Shown here: one piece after another, positions 35,857-43,363 of the stretch
Position numbering within the stretch: position 1 is the first letter of the stretch
Layout: each line of letters begins with the position of its first letter
Notes under the pieces: model-generated
The model's database searches: none
What the model was told of the DNA's origin: nothing
Seen by the model: the letters and a program-made list of their open reading frames with translations, nothing else
Position numbers and translations under genes: made by a program
DNA from: Mumia xiangluensis
GTDB taxonomy: Bacteria; Actinomycetota; Actinomycetes; Propionibacteriales; Nocardioidaceae
Reading direction: 5' to 3'
NCBI RefSeq assembly: GCF_010994095.1
Contig: NZ_WJYO01000005.1
Location: 124,001 to 188,000 of the forward strand
Length of the DNA: 64,000 nt

Positions 35857-36881
35857 CCGACCCTGCCCTCGACCGAGCTGTGCTCGTCCGCGCTGTGCGG
35901 ACCGCCGTGCGCGTCCCCAGTGCAGACGCGCCGTACGACACCGCGCACGTCACGGTCCGCTACCCCGCGCTGCCGGCGCAGAACACCGTCGAGCGGATGA
36001 GCGGACGCCTGCAGGCCGATGCGACCGGCGCCCCGTACCCCGTCGCGGTGCTGCTGTCCGGGATCAACGTGGGCGCCGACGCGTACGCCTGGCTCGCCGT
36101 ACGCCTCGTGGAGGCGGGCTTCGTCGCTGTCACGTACGACTGGGTCGGGGAGCTCTTCCCCGCGACGGAGCAGACGCCCGCGGACCACGGGCTCACCCCG
36201 GGCGTCGACATCGGCGCCGTCGGTCCTGACACCTACGGCACCCGTCCCACGACGCCCGCGCTGCGTCCGGTGCTGGACGCCGTCGCGGCGCTGGGGGAGG
36301 ACGGCCCGCTCGCGGGCATGATCGACACGGGCGCGGTCGCCCTGTTCGGCCACTCGGCCGGCGGCACGGTCGCGCTCCAGTCGGCGCGGCCGGCGTGGTT
36401 CCCCGAGATCCGGGCCGTCGCCACGTACGCCGCGCACACGATGGCGTCGCAGATGCTCGGTCACCCTCCGAGCACCCTGCTTCCCGCGCCCGTCGAGGTG
36501 CCGGTCCTTCTTGCGGCCGGCACCTCCGACGGCGTCGTCGCGGCGAGCGCCGTCCGTTACGGCGAGGACCCGGCAGCGACCGATCGCGACCCGATCACCG
36601 CCACCTGGTCGCAGGCCGTGCCGGCGACCACCGAGGCCTGGCTGGTCCACCTGGACGGGGCGACGCACATGCTGGCCGCGCACCCGCAGGACCCCAGCAC
36701 GGCACGCGGCTTCCTCGAGGGTCCGCCGACCGGCGACGCCGACGCCCAGCGCGATGCGCTCGCCACCACCATCTGCACGTTCTTCGCCGCGCACGTGCGC
36801 GGCGACGCCGCAGCCAAGGACGCCCTGGAGCTGCTCGCGGAGCAGCCCCGCTCGGAAATCGCCGAGATCCGGCGACGCTAG
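35853..36881 (+). CDS. Alpha/beta hydrolase, chlorophyllase-like
   Basis: 342 residues from ATG 35853 (ATGA overlap with the RCCR-like gene). The nucleophile elbow is GHSAGGTVALQSA (Ser about residue 166), preceded by PVAVLLSGINVGADAYAWLA, which forms the oxyanion region. A late DGATHMLA supplies a histidine. The fold and GHSxGG elbow match the chlorophyllase/dienelactone-hydrolase-like branch (chlorophyllase has GHSRGG). In this operon it could remove the phytyl or methyl ester of a chlorophyll derivative. General esterase activity cannot be excluded. Confidence 0.68.
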   Translation: MTDPALDRAVLVRAVRTAVRVPSADAPYDTAHVTVRYPALPAQNTVERMSGRLQADATGAPYPVAVLLSGINVGADAYAWLAVRLVEAGFVAVTYDWVGELFPATEQTPADHGLTPGVDIGAVGPDTYGTRPTTPALRPVLDAVAALGEDGPLAGMIDTGAVALFGHSAGGTVALQSARPAWFPEIRAVATYAAHTMASQMLGHPPSTLLPAPVEVPVLLAAGTSDGVVAASAVRYGEDPAATDRDPITATWSQAVPATTEAWLVHLDGATHMLAAHPQDPSTARGFLEGPPTGDADAQRDALATTICTFFAAHVRGDAAAKDALELLAEQPRSEIAEIRRR

Positions 36882-36894
36882 GAGGAGATCCACG

Positions 36895-38118
36895 ATGTTC
36901 AAGAACTTCTGGTACGCCGTCGAGTTCAGCGAAGACCTCGTCGTAGGCGAGCCCAAGAAGGTGAAGCTGCTCGGACAGCAGCTCGTCATCTACCGCAAGA
37001 ACAGCGACAAGTCGGTCGTCGCGATGTCGGACCTGTGCGTGCACCGTGGTGCCGCGCTGTCCAGCGGCGAGGTCAAGGACGACTGCATCGTCTGTCCGTA
37101 CCACGGCTGGGAGTACGAGCCCGACGGCTCGGTCCGCAAGATCCCGGCGCACCCCGACAAGGGCATCCCGCGCAAGGCGCGCATCGACTCCTACCCGGTC
37201 CAGGAGAAGTACCGCTTCATCTGGATCTACATGGGCGACCTGCCCGAGGCGGAGCGCCCGCCGCTCCCGGACTGGTCGGCGATCGACGACACCGAGACCT
37301 ATCGCGCGGTCACCGGCAGCTTCCTGTGGAAGTCGAACTACGAGCGCATCCTCGAGAACGGCGTCGACGTCGCACACACGCCGTTCGTGCACGGCGGCGT
37401 CTTCGGCAACAAGGAGAAGCCCGAGGTCCCCGAGTTCGAGGTGGAGGAGACCGAGTGGAGCTGCAAGGTCTCGGTCAAGCTCAACCCGCCCAACTCCAAG
37501 GGCATCTGGGGTCTGCTCAACCCCAACAAGACCAAGGACCTGATGAAGCGCCCGCAGGTGCCGGTCTCCACCACCTGGTGGCTGCCCAACATGATCCTGC
37601 TCGAGGTCGACACCCCGATGGGTGCGCTCAAGATCTTCGACGTGAACATCCCGATCGACGAGGAGACCACGCTGGTCAAGTTCGTCGCGCTGCGGACGTT
37701 CTTCAAGGGCAAGTGGGCCGACCGTGACGCCCGTCGCCGCGTCTTCAAGGTGCTGTACGAGGACGAGGCCGTCGTCAACGGTGTCCGCCCCGAGCTGCTG
37801 CCGTTCGACCTGTCGGCGGAGCTGCACGTCAAGAGCGACTACAACGCGGTGCTCTACCGCCGCCGGCGCCAGGAGCTCATCGACAAGGGCTGGTCGGTCG
37901 AGGGCAACACGATCGTCGGCGAGGGCCCGGCCCGCGTCGAGGCTCGCGTGATCCCCTCACCGATCCGCAAGGAGGTTCCCGAGCTCGCCTCGGCGTGGAA
38001 CTTCAAGGAGGTCCGCAGCAAGGAGCTCCTCGGCAAGCAGGCCGCCCGCGAGGAGCGCGGCGACGTGCCCCGCACCGACACCACCGAGACCCAGCGTGAG
38101 GAAGGCATCCGCGCATGA
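36895..38118 (+). CDS. Rieske non-heme iron oxygenase, candidate tetrapyrrole (PaO-like) oxygenase
   Basis: 407 residues, with AGGAGGA before ATG 36895. The Rieske cluster is C48-x-H50-x16-C67-x2-H70. The mononuclear iron site is N155, D158, H161 and H166 in ENGVDVAHTPFVH. The layout (Rieske domain, then NxxDxxHxxxxH at about 155-166) is that of the VanA/PaO/Tic55 group, whose members act as single-component-type oxygenases with external electron donors. The RCCR-like genes on both sides suggest a pheophorbide-a-oxygenase-type macrocycle opening. The PaO C-terminal CxxC motif is not visible. No ferredoxin or reductase gene is present in the window. Confidence 0.8.
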   Translation: MFKNFWYAVEFSEDLVVGEPKKVKLLGQQLVIYRKNSDKSVVAMSDLCVHRGAALSSGEVKDDCIVCPYHGWEYEPDGSVRKIPAHPDKGIPRKARIDSYPVQEKYRFIWIYMGDLPEAERPPLPDWSAIDDTETYRAVTGSFLWKSNYERILENGVDVAHTPFVHGGVFGNKEKPEVPEFEVEETEWSCKVSVKLNPPNSKGIWGLLNPNKTKDLMKRPQVPVSTTWWLPNMILLEVDTPMGALKIFDVNIPIDEETTLVKFVALRTFFKGKWADRDARRRVFKVLYEDEAVVNGVRPELLPFDLSAELHVKSDYNAVLYRRRRQELIDKGWSVEGNTIVGEGPARVEARVIPSPIRKEVPELASAWNFKEVRSKELLGKQAAREERGDVPRTDTTETQREEGIRA

Positions 38119-38894
38119 GCACGACAGAGTCCGAGGCTTCCGTGAGCCTGCCGAGCGGTCTGTGCCACCGCACGTGGGAGCGCATCGTCGCAGAGCGGGG
38201 CCTGGTCGAGGTCCACGGCGAGGACGGCGGGTCGTTCCGCACGCTCACGTCGCCGATGACCCCCGCGCCGGTCGGTGAGGTCCGGGTCTTCGTCCCGTCG
38301 GACGACACCGAGCCTGTCGCCAAGGTGGTCTACGTGGGCCTCGCCGTCGAGATGATCGGTCTCGACAGCCACATGGTCTTCGCGTTCACCCGCGAGGGTC
38401 TGCCCATCCCGCACTTCACGCTCGACTCGGTCCACGGGCAGGGCTCGTACGCCTTCCACCTCGACCTGATCCCACGCGCAGACCTGGGCACCCACCTCAC
38501 GTACCTCGACTGGGCCCACGACCCGCTGACGGAGACGTACGAGGAGGTCGAGACGTGGGCAGGCCTGACGAAGGCCGCGATCGGCCCGCGACAGAACGCG
38601 GTTATGTCGCCGTGGATGCTCGTGCACCGCGCCGACGCCGACGCGTTCGTCTCGATCGAGAGCGCCGTCACCACCTACCTCGAGCACTGGTTCTCCCTGC
38701 TTGACGCGCCGGTGCCGGCCGAAGTCGTGGCGGACGTGGCCGACACGGACCTGCCGGCCCGTGACGCCCGCAACCGCGCCAACATCTTCAGCCCCGACGT
38801 CGACAAGGTGTGGGCTCAGGTCGCCCGTCTGGTCGGCGACGACGCGGCCGAGGACGTCCGTCTCCAGCTGCTCGACAACGAGGTGTCCCGATGA
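38115..38894 (+). CDS. RCCR-like protein 2 (divergent)
   Basis: 259 residues, overlapping the Rieske gene by 4 bp. It shares the central RCCR-like block with the two paralogues in the window: IPHFTLDS..YAFHLDLIPRADLG..YLDWAHDP, then MSPWMLVHRADADAFVSIE and YLEHWFSLLD. The N-terminal part is different, and the acidic C-terminal RCCR segment is less clear. I infer a bilin-reductase-fold protein that acts on, or carries, the Rieske product. Confidence 0.62.
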   Translation: MSTTESEASVSLPSGLCHRTWERIVAERGLVEVHGEDGGSFRTLTSPMTPAPVGEVRVFVPSDDTEPVAKVVYVGLAVEMIGLDSHMVFAFTREGLPIPHFTLDSVHGQGSYAFHLDLIPRADLGTHLTYLDWAHDPLTETYEEVETWAGLTKAAIGPRQNAVMSPWMLVHRADADAFVSIESAVTTYLEHWFSLLDAPVPAEVVADVADTDLPARDARNRANIFSPDVDKVWAQVARLVGDDAAEDVRLQLLDNEVSR

Positions 38895-39901
38895 CTGTGG
38901 AGCAGGCCGCATCGATGGGCGATACCGAGGTGACTGCTGAGACCGCTGCTGAGGATGTCAGCGAGTGGCAGCAGCGCATCGAGGGGGAGTGGCACGGTCG
39001 TCCTTCGCTCTTCGACGCCGAGGGCAACCACGTCGGCTACGAGCACGTGGTGCGGGCCAGCGTCGTCGAGGACGGCGTGTCGCGCTACTGGATGCGCACG
39101 AGCCTCGAGGGCAGCGGACCGCTCCGCAACCGCTTCGAGCTCGGCGCGAACTTCGACTTCGGCATCGTCGACTCCGACCAGAACCGTGTCTACTGCGGTC
39201 CCGACTTCTACGGGACAGGCCAGCCGTACGGCTACTTCGTCGAGGCGAACTACTACTCGCCGGGCTGGCAGGCCGACCTCCGCACCTGGAACCAGGTCCT
39301 GCCGGACGGCGTGACGCAGGTCTACTCCTCGGTGCTGCACGACGGCTGGGCGGTCTGCGCGGTCTTCAACGGCGTCTACAAGCGCACGTTCGACCACGAG
39401 ACCAACCCGGAGACGCAGGCGTTCGTCGACCAGTGGATCGCCTCCGAGACGAGGCTCGGCTCGACCCCGCAGGTCCTGCCGACCAAGGAGGCGGGCGCCT
39501 GGACCGGCACCCTCTCCGTCGAGGACGCCGAGACGCAGACCACCGTCGGCCAGACCGAGGTCCGCATCGACCACGAGCCGCAGTCGCTGCTGCGCGCCAA
39601 GCAGAAGGTCACGTGGCAGGGCGCGCTCGACCGCTCGTACGAGCTGGAGCGCTACCGCGACGGTGCTCGGGTCCAGTACGACGGCCCGGACGTGTTCGGC
39701 AACGCCATCTCGTACGGCCGGGCGCTGTTCACCAGCCAGCACCTGATGGGCCGCGACGCCCGCGGCGTCGAGAAGATCCGTGGGCGCGAGGTCCTGCTGG
39801 ACCCGAAGACCCGTGACCTCGCCGTCGTCTGGCAGCTGCTCAGCGGCGAGCGTACGACCCACTTCGTCCACGGGCTGCTCACCTGGGAGCCGAGCGCGTG
39901 A
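38891..39901 (+). CDS. Beta-rich protein of unknown function in the tetrapyrrole operon
   Basis: 336 residues, ATGA overlap upstream and GTGA overlap downstream. I do not recognise the family. The sequence is rich in aromatic residues and alternating strands (GEWHGRPSLFDAEGNHVGYE, NFDFGIVDSDQNRVYCGPDF, YGYFVEANYYSPGWQADLR). It has no signal peptide, no membrane segment and few cysteines. The pattern suggests a calycin/lipocalin-like barrel, a fold used to bind bilins and fatty acids, but that is a guess. Strict co-translation with RCCR-like and SDR genes implies a pathway role. Confidence 0.55.
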   Translation: MTVEQAASMGDTEVTAETAAEDVSEWQQRIEGEWHGRPSLFDAEGNHVGYEHVVRASVVEDGVSRYWMRTSLEGSGPLRNRFELGANFDFGIVDSDQNRVYCGPDFYGTGQPYGYFVEANYYSPGWQADLRTWNQVLPDGVTQVYSSVLHDGWAVCAVFNGVYKRTFDHETNPETQAFVDQWIASETRLGSTPQVLPTKEAGAWTGTLSVEDAETQTTVGQTEVRIDHEPQSLLRAKQKVTWQGALDRSYELERYRDGARVQYDGPDVFGNAISYGRALFTSQHLMGRDARGVEKIRGREVLLDPKTRDLAVVWQLLSGERTTHFVHGLLTWEPSA

Positions 39902-40728
39902 GCGACGGCAGGGTCGTCGTCGTGACCGGCGGGACCCGGGGCATCGGCCTCGGGCTCGCCCGGGAGCTGCTCGCGCGCGGCTGCCGCGTCGTCGTCTGCG
40001 GCCGGTCGAGTGCGACCGTCGAGTCGGCGGTCGCCGAGCTCGCGGCGCTGGCGCCGGCGGGCCCCGACAGCGTCGCCGGGCAGGTCGCCGACGTCACCGA
40101 CCGAGCGTCGCTGGCCGCCCTGCGCGATCTCGCCGTCGCCCGCTTCGGCCAGGTCGACGTCTGGATCAACAACGCCGGCATGTCGGCGCCTCGCCGCCCG
40201 CTGCCCGAGGTCCCGGCGGACGTCGCCGAGGCGGTGGTCCGGACCAACGTCCTCGGCGTCATGCACGGCTGCGCGGTCGCCATGGAGGCGATGGGCTCGC
40301 AGGCCGACGGTGGCTGGATCTGGAACATGGAGGGCTTCGGCTCCGGCGGCCAGATGCAGCCGGGCATGACGACGTACGGCGCCACCAAGCGCGGCGTCAC
40401 CTACCTCACGGAATCGCTCGTCAAGGAGCTGAAGGGGTCGCCGGTCAAGGTCGGCTTCCTGTCTCCGGGCATCGTCGCCACCGACCTGCTGCTCGACGAC
40501 TACGACGGTCAGCCGGAGGAGTTCGAGCGCGCGCGCAAGATCTTCAACATCCTCGGCGACCGTGTCGAGACCGTCACCCCGTGGTTGGCCGACGGCATCC
40601 TCGGCGCACGCAAGCACGGCGCCAAGGTTGCGTGGCTGACCACCCCGAAGGCGATGGGTCGTTTCCTCACCGCCGGATTCCGCAAACGCGACATCTTCAC
40701 GCCCGAGCCCGAGAAGGCGGCCGTCTGA
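39898..40728 (+). CDS. Short-chain dehydrogenase resembling chlorophyll b reductase (NYC1/NOL)
   Basis: 276 residues from GTG 39898. Rossmann motif TGGTRGIG (10-17), WINNAG, catalytic S149 and Y160-x3-K164 are present. From memory the match to plant NOL/NYC1 goes beyond general SDR features. VVRTNVLGVMHGC parallels VVKTNTLGLMLCC, NMEGFGSGG parallels NIDGAGSDG, YGATKRGVTYLTESLVKEL parallels YGATKRSVVHLTKSLQAEL, and LSPGIVATDLL parallels LSPGMVTTDLL. NYC1/NOL reduce the 7-formyl group of chlorophyll b. A role on a formylated tetrapyrrole is therefore proposed; activity on other carbonyls is possible. Confidence 0.75.
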   Translation: MSDGRVVVVTGGTRGIGLGLARELLARGCRVVVCGRSSATVESAVAELAALAPAGPDSVAGQVADVTDRASLAALRDLAVARFGQVDVWINNAGMSAPRRPLPEVPADVAEAVVRTNVLGVMHGCAVAMEAMGSQADGGWIWNMEGFGSGGQMQPGMTTYGATKRGVTYLTESLVKELKGSPVKVGFLSPGIVATDLLLDDYDGQPEEFERARKIFNILGDRVETVTPWLADGILGARKHGAKVAWLTTPKAMGRFLTAGFRKRDIFTPEPEKAAV

Positions 40729-41405
40729 TGGCAATCGATCCCTGCACCGAGTACGGTCTCGCGCTCGCCGTCGAGGACTTCGTCCCGGTGGTCCTTGCGG
40801 GGACCGGTCTCATCGTCCTCGCCAACGCGCTCGGCAAGTCGCTCCCCGCCGTCCGTGCGGGGGCGCTGTTCGGCGGCATCGTCGTCATGCTCGGCGGGCT
40901 CGGCAAGGCGGTCTGGAAGCTGCTCGTGGCCGGCCCCTGCGTCGAGATCCCGATCCTGGAGCAGATGCTGTTCCCGTGCCTCGCGGTCGGCTTCTCCGCT
41001 CTCGCGTGGGCGCTCGCGAGCGTGTACGTCGGCAAGGTCGTCTCCTGGCTGCCCTTCGCCCTCGTGCCGTTCGTCGGCGCCTGCATCTCAGGCGCTGCGC
41101 GCAACCTGACCCCCATGCTCGCGATCGCCGCTCTCGCGGCTGTCGCCGTCGGGGCGATCGCCTCGATGCTCGCGGCGCGGCACGGCGACCAGGTCAGTCG
41201 CGTGCTGTTCATCGTCTACATCGTGGGCACGCTCGTGCTCCCGCCGCTGGCGGCTCGTCCCCACCAGACCGAGGCGGTCCAGTGGGCCGAGCAGCTCACG
41301 AACACCGGCGTGCAGCTCTGCTTCCTCATCGGTGCGCTCCGTCTCCGCGGACGCCTCCCGCGCGCCGATCGTCCCTCCGTCCCCGAAGGAGCCTCCATCT
41401 CATGA
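40728..41405 (+). CDS. Seven-helix membrane protein of unknown function
   Basis: 225 residues, starting on the last base of the SDR stop. About seven hydrophobic segments, a short N-terminal segment with an early Cys (MAIDPCTEYG) and a polar basic C-terminus. No transporter motif is recognised. A metal-free electron carrier, a sensor or a membrane tether for the oxygenase system are all possible; the sequence does not decide. Its stop overlaps the next gene. Confidence 0.6.
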   Translation: MAIDPCTEYGLALAVEDFVPVVLAGTGLIVLANALGKSLPAVRAGALFGGIVVMLGGLGKAVWKLLVAGPCVEIPILEQMLFPCLAVGFSALAWALASVYVGKVVSWLPFALVPFVGACISGAARNLTPMLAIAALAAVAVGAIASMLAARHGDQVSRVLFIVYIVGTLVLPPLAARPHQTEAVQWAEQLTNTGVQLCFLIGALRLRGRLPRADRPSVPEGASIS

Positions 41406-42148
41406 CCGACCGTCTCGGCTACCGCCGCAAGTTCGGCGTGATCGCCCCGAGCACCAACACCATCGTCCAGCCCGAGTTCGACATGATGCGGGTCCCGGGC
41501 GTCACGTCGCACTACGGTCGGATCCTGATCCGCGACGGGCGGATCGCCGACGACGAGGGCATGCAGAACCTGCTCGTCCAGATCCGCGCCGCGATGGCCG
41601 ACTGCGTCGAGGGCATCATGACCATGGAGCCCGACTACATGGTCATGGGCATGAGCGCCGAGACGTTCTGGGACGGCGTCGAGGGCAACCGCCAGTTCGT
41701 CCAGCAGATCAAGGACCTCTCCGGCGGTCTCGGTGTCGCCACGGGTGCGGAGGCCTGCGAGCGGGCCCTGCAGCTCTTCGGCGCCAAGAAGATCGGCATC
41801 GTCACGCCGTACACCCCGATCGGCGACGAGAACGTCCGCAAGTTCTTCACCGAGCTTGGTTTCGAGGTCGGCAAGATCAAGGGCTTCAGCTGCGAGAGCG
41901 CCGTCGCGATCGCGCACGTCAGCGAGCAGCAGCTGCGTGAGGCGATCATCGAGGTGGACGGACCCGACGTCGACGCGATCGTCCAGTGCGGCACGAACCT
42001 CTGCATGACCGAGCTCGCCGACGAGGCCGAGCGCTGGCTGGGCAAGCCGGTGATCGCGATCAACGCAGCCACGTGGTGGATGGCGCTGCGCGAGAACGGC
42101 ATCGAGGAGAAGATCTACGGCTTCGGTTCGCTCCTGCGGGACCACTGA
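41402..42148 (+). CDS. Maleate isomerase / arylmalonate decarboxylase (Asp/Glu racemase superfamily)
   Basis: 248 residues from ATG 41402. The N-terminal FGVIAPSTNTIVQPEFDMM and the second cysteine segment VQCGTNLCMTELADEAE match the maleate cis-trans isomerase (NicE/MaiA) branch, where two cysteines do the chemistry. The first active-site Cys region reads VMGMSAETFWDG with serine rather than cysteine, so the precise reaction is uncertain. Together with the isochorismatase-type amidase it suggests a maleamate-maleate-fumarate-like end of the pathway, perhaps with alkyl side chains. Last gene of the operon; a perfect terminator follows. Confidence 0.78.
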   Translation: MTDRLGYRRKFGVIAPSTNTIVQPEFDMMRVPGVTSHYGRILIRDGRIADDEGMQNLLVQIRAAMADCVEGIMTMEPDYMVMGMSAETFWDGVEGNRQFVQQIKDLSGGLGVATGAEACERALQLFGAKKIGIVTPYTPIGDENVRKFFTELGFEVGKIKGFSCESAVAIAHVSEQQLREAIIEVDGPDVDAIVQCGTNLCMTELADEAERWLGKPVIAINAATWWMALRENGIEEKIYGFGSLLRDH

Positions 42149-42167
42149 GCCGCGGTCCCACCGACGA

Positions 42168-42201
42168 GAGCCGCCGCCGACCCACGGGTCGGCGGCGGCT
42201 C
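42168..42201 (+). terminator. Strong terminator of the RCCR-Rieske operon
   Basis: A perfect 15-bp stem (GAGCCGCCGCCGACC / GGTCGGCGGCGGCTC) with loop CACG, followed by CTTTGT, 19 bp after the stop. Confidence 0.9.
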
Positions 42202-42213
42202 CTTTGTCACCGG

Positions 42214-42290
42214 GAAGATTCTCAGGTTACGAACAAGGAACTTTGTCCGAATCTTCAGGACAGTGTTCCGCGTCACAAGATACTGTTCCA
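42214..42290. promoter_or_regulatory. Inverted repeat and IclR-like boxes in a convergent gap
   Basis: GAAGATTC (42214-42221) and GAATCTTC (42249-42256) form an 8-bp inverted repeat. They are followed by GGACAGTGTTCC (42258-42269) and TACTGTTCCA (42281-42290), which resemble the GGAACAGTGTTCC palindrome at the IclR gene 17 kb away. The flanking genes are convergent, so a normal promoter role is not obvious. The rest of 42202-42354 shows no gene. Confidence 0.4.
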
Positions 42291-42354
42291 CCACCCCCGG
42301 ACTCGTGGGACGCACCAGCACGCGCGTAGCCGTCGCTGTGGCGTCCCTCGAGCC

Positions 42355-42540
42355 TCAGCCGACGGCGCTCGATGTCGTCGGCTCGGGTTCGAGGGTGATC
42401 TGGTCGAACGGCAGCAGCGGTTCGATCTCGGGAAAGACCACGAGGAACAAGATGGCGACGACACCCAGGAAGAGGGCGCCGGCCAGCACCAGCTTGACTG
42501 CGGTGGGGCCGGGCAGGACCCGCCAGAGTGCTGCGTACAC
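42355..42540 (-). CDS. Small single-pass membrane protein next to the sortase
   Basis: 61 residues from GTG 42540. One hydrophobic helix (about 13-37), then an outside segment with PLLPFDQITLEPEP. It starts 1 bp after the sortase stop, so it is in the same transcript. I do not recognise the family. It may assist the sortase or be part of the surface complex. Confidence 0.55.
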   Translation of the reverse strand: MYAALWRVLPGPTAVKLVLAGALFLGVVAILFLVVFPEIEPLLPFDQITLEPEPTTSSAVG

Positions 42541-42541
42541 G

Positions 42542-43213
42542 TCAGACCTCCGAGCCGATGACTGTCTCGGTCAGGTGACCGTGGACGATGAGGCGCTCGC
42601 TCGAACCCCAGCGAGGGTTGCACGTCACGAGCGTGATGCGGGCCTTGCGCGAGGCCTTGTCCGGCTTGCCGGGCACCGGGAGCAGCACCCCCACGTCGGA
42701 CGGGGTCACGATCTCCGTGGTGTCGACGACGTAGGTGTACGTGACGCCGATGGACTCGACGACGATCTCGTCCCCGGGCGCCATCCGATCGAGGTGAGCG
42801 AACGGCTCCCCGTGGGTCGCGCGGTGGCCGGCCACCGCGAAGTTGCCGATCTGGCCGGGCAGCGCGGTCTCCGGGAAGTGGCCGGGGCCGCGGTTGAGCT
42901 GCTCGTCGGACACGCCCTCGACGACGACCCAGGACCAGTCGTCGCCGAGTCGGGGGATGCGCATGACCGCCATGGCGTCGCCGGGGGGCACGGCCAAGGG
43001 CTCCGGTGTCGCAGTCGTGCCGGGCGCCGGGGCATCAGCCGACTGGGCCTGGCTCTTGAAGTCGTCCCGCAGCTCGACCTGTGCGGCCGCGGTCTGCACG
43101 TCGCTCCAGACCACCACGTAGGCGGCGAAGAGCAGGACGACGACACCGCCGGTGACGAGCAGCTCGGCAGCCGTGCGCGCGAACGCTCGGGCTACCACGG
43201 CGGACTGGTTCAT
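42542..43213 (-). CDS. Class E sortase
   Basis: 223 residues. One N-terminal transmembrane helix (about 17-36), a low-complexity linker (55-75) and a sortase barrel with the triad H130 (AVAGHRATHG), C198 (LVTCNP) and R207 (SSERL). TLVTCNP is typical of class E/actinobacterial sortases. The enzyme anchors proteins with LPxTG/LAxTG signals to peptidoglycan; two such proteins (LPKTG and LPQTG) are encoded 10 kb downstream. GAGAGG precedes the ATG, and operator F lies 12 bp upstream. Confidence 0.9.
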   Translation of the reverse strand: MNQSAVVARAFARTAAELLVTGGVVVLLFAAYVVVWSDVQTAAAQVELRDDFKSQAQSADAPAPGTTATPEPLAVPPGDAMAVMRIPRLGDDWSWVVVEGVSDEQLNRGPGHFPETALPGQIGNFAVAGHRATHGEPFAHLDRMAPGDEIVVESIGVTYTYVVDTTEIVTPSDVGVLLPVPGKPDKASRKARITLVTCNPRWGSSERLIVHGHLTETVIGSEV

Positions 43214-43224
43214 TCAAATCCTCT

Positions 43225-43236
43225 CGGATATATCAT
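43225..43236 (-). promoter_or_regulatory. Candidate GntR operator F (sortase / surface protein divergent promoter)
   Basis: The minus strand reads ATGATATATCCG, two differences from the shared element, with a second AT-rich block GACAATATCG next to it. It lies between the sortase gene and the 575-residue surface protein gene. The 150-bp gap otherwise shows only a TTGACA hexamer at 43236. Confidence 0.5.
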
Positions 43237-43363
43237 TGACAATATCGGCTGTGTGGCACAGCCTATCTCTACTTGTACTCCCGATGAGTGCAATGCAGTG
43301 GACAGGACTGCGTTTGAGGTCGGGCCCCTCGGGGCCCCCTACCCGAAGAAGGAGAGCGGGTAG

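Noticed and set aside
36895-38118. Steroid 9-alpha-hydroxylase (KshA) for the Rieske protein
   Set aside because: No other steroid-ring genes (kstD, hsaC, mce) are in the window. The neighbours favour a tetrapyrrole role, though only a tree can exclude KshA-like function.
17968-42148. Classical nicotinate (NicCXDFE) pathway, suggested by the amidase and maleate isomerase
   Set aside because: No 2,5-dihydroxypyridine dioxygenase (NicX) or nicotinate hydroxylase is present, and RCCR-like, Rieske and NYC1/NOL-like genes have no place in it. A pyridine-like ring remains a weaker alternative for the PHBH-type enzyme.
43236-43270. TTGACA as the -35 box of a standard promoter for the WxL-like gene
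   Set aside because: No acceptable -10 hexamer lies 16-18 bp downstream, so I list only the operator-like element.
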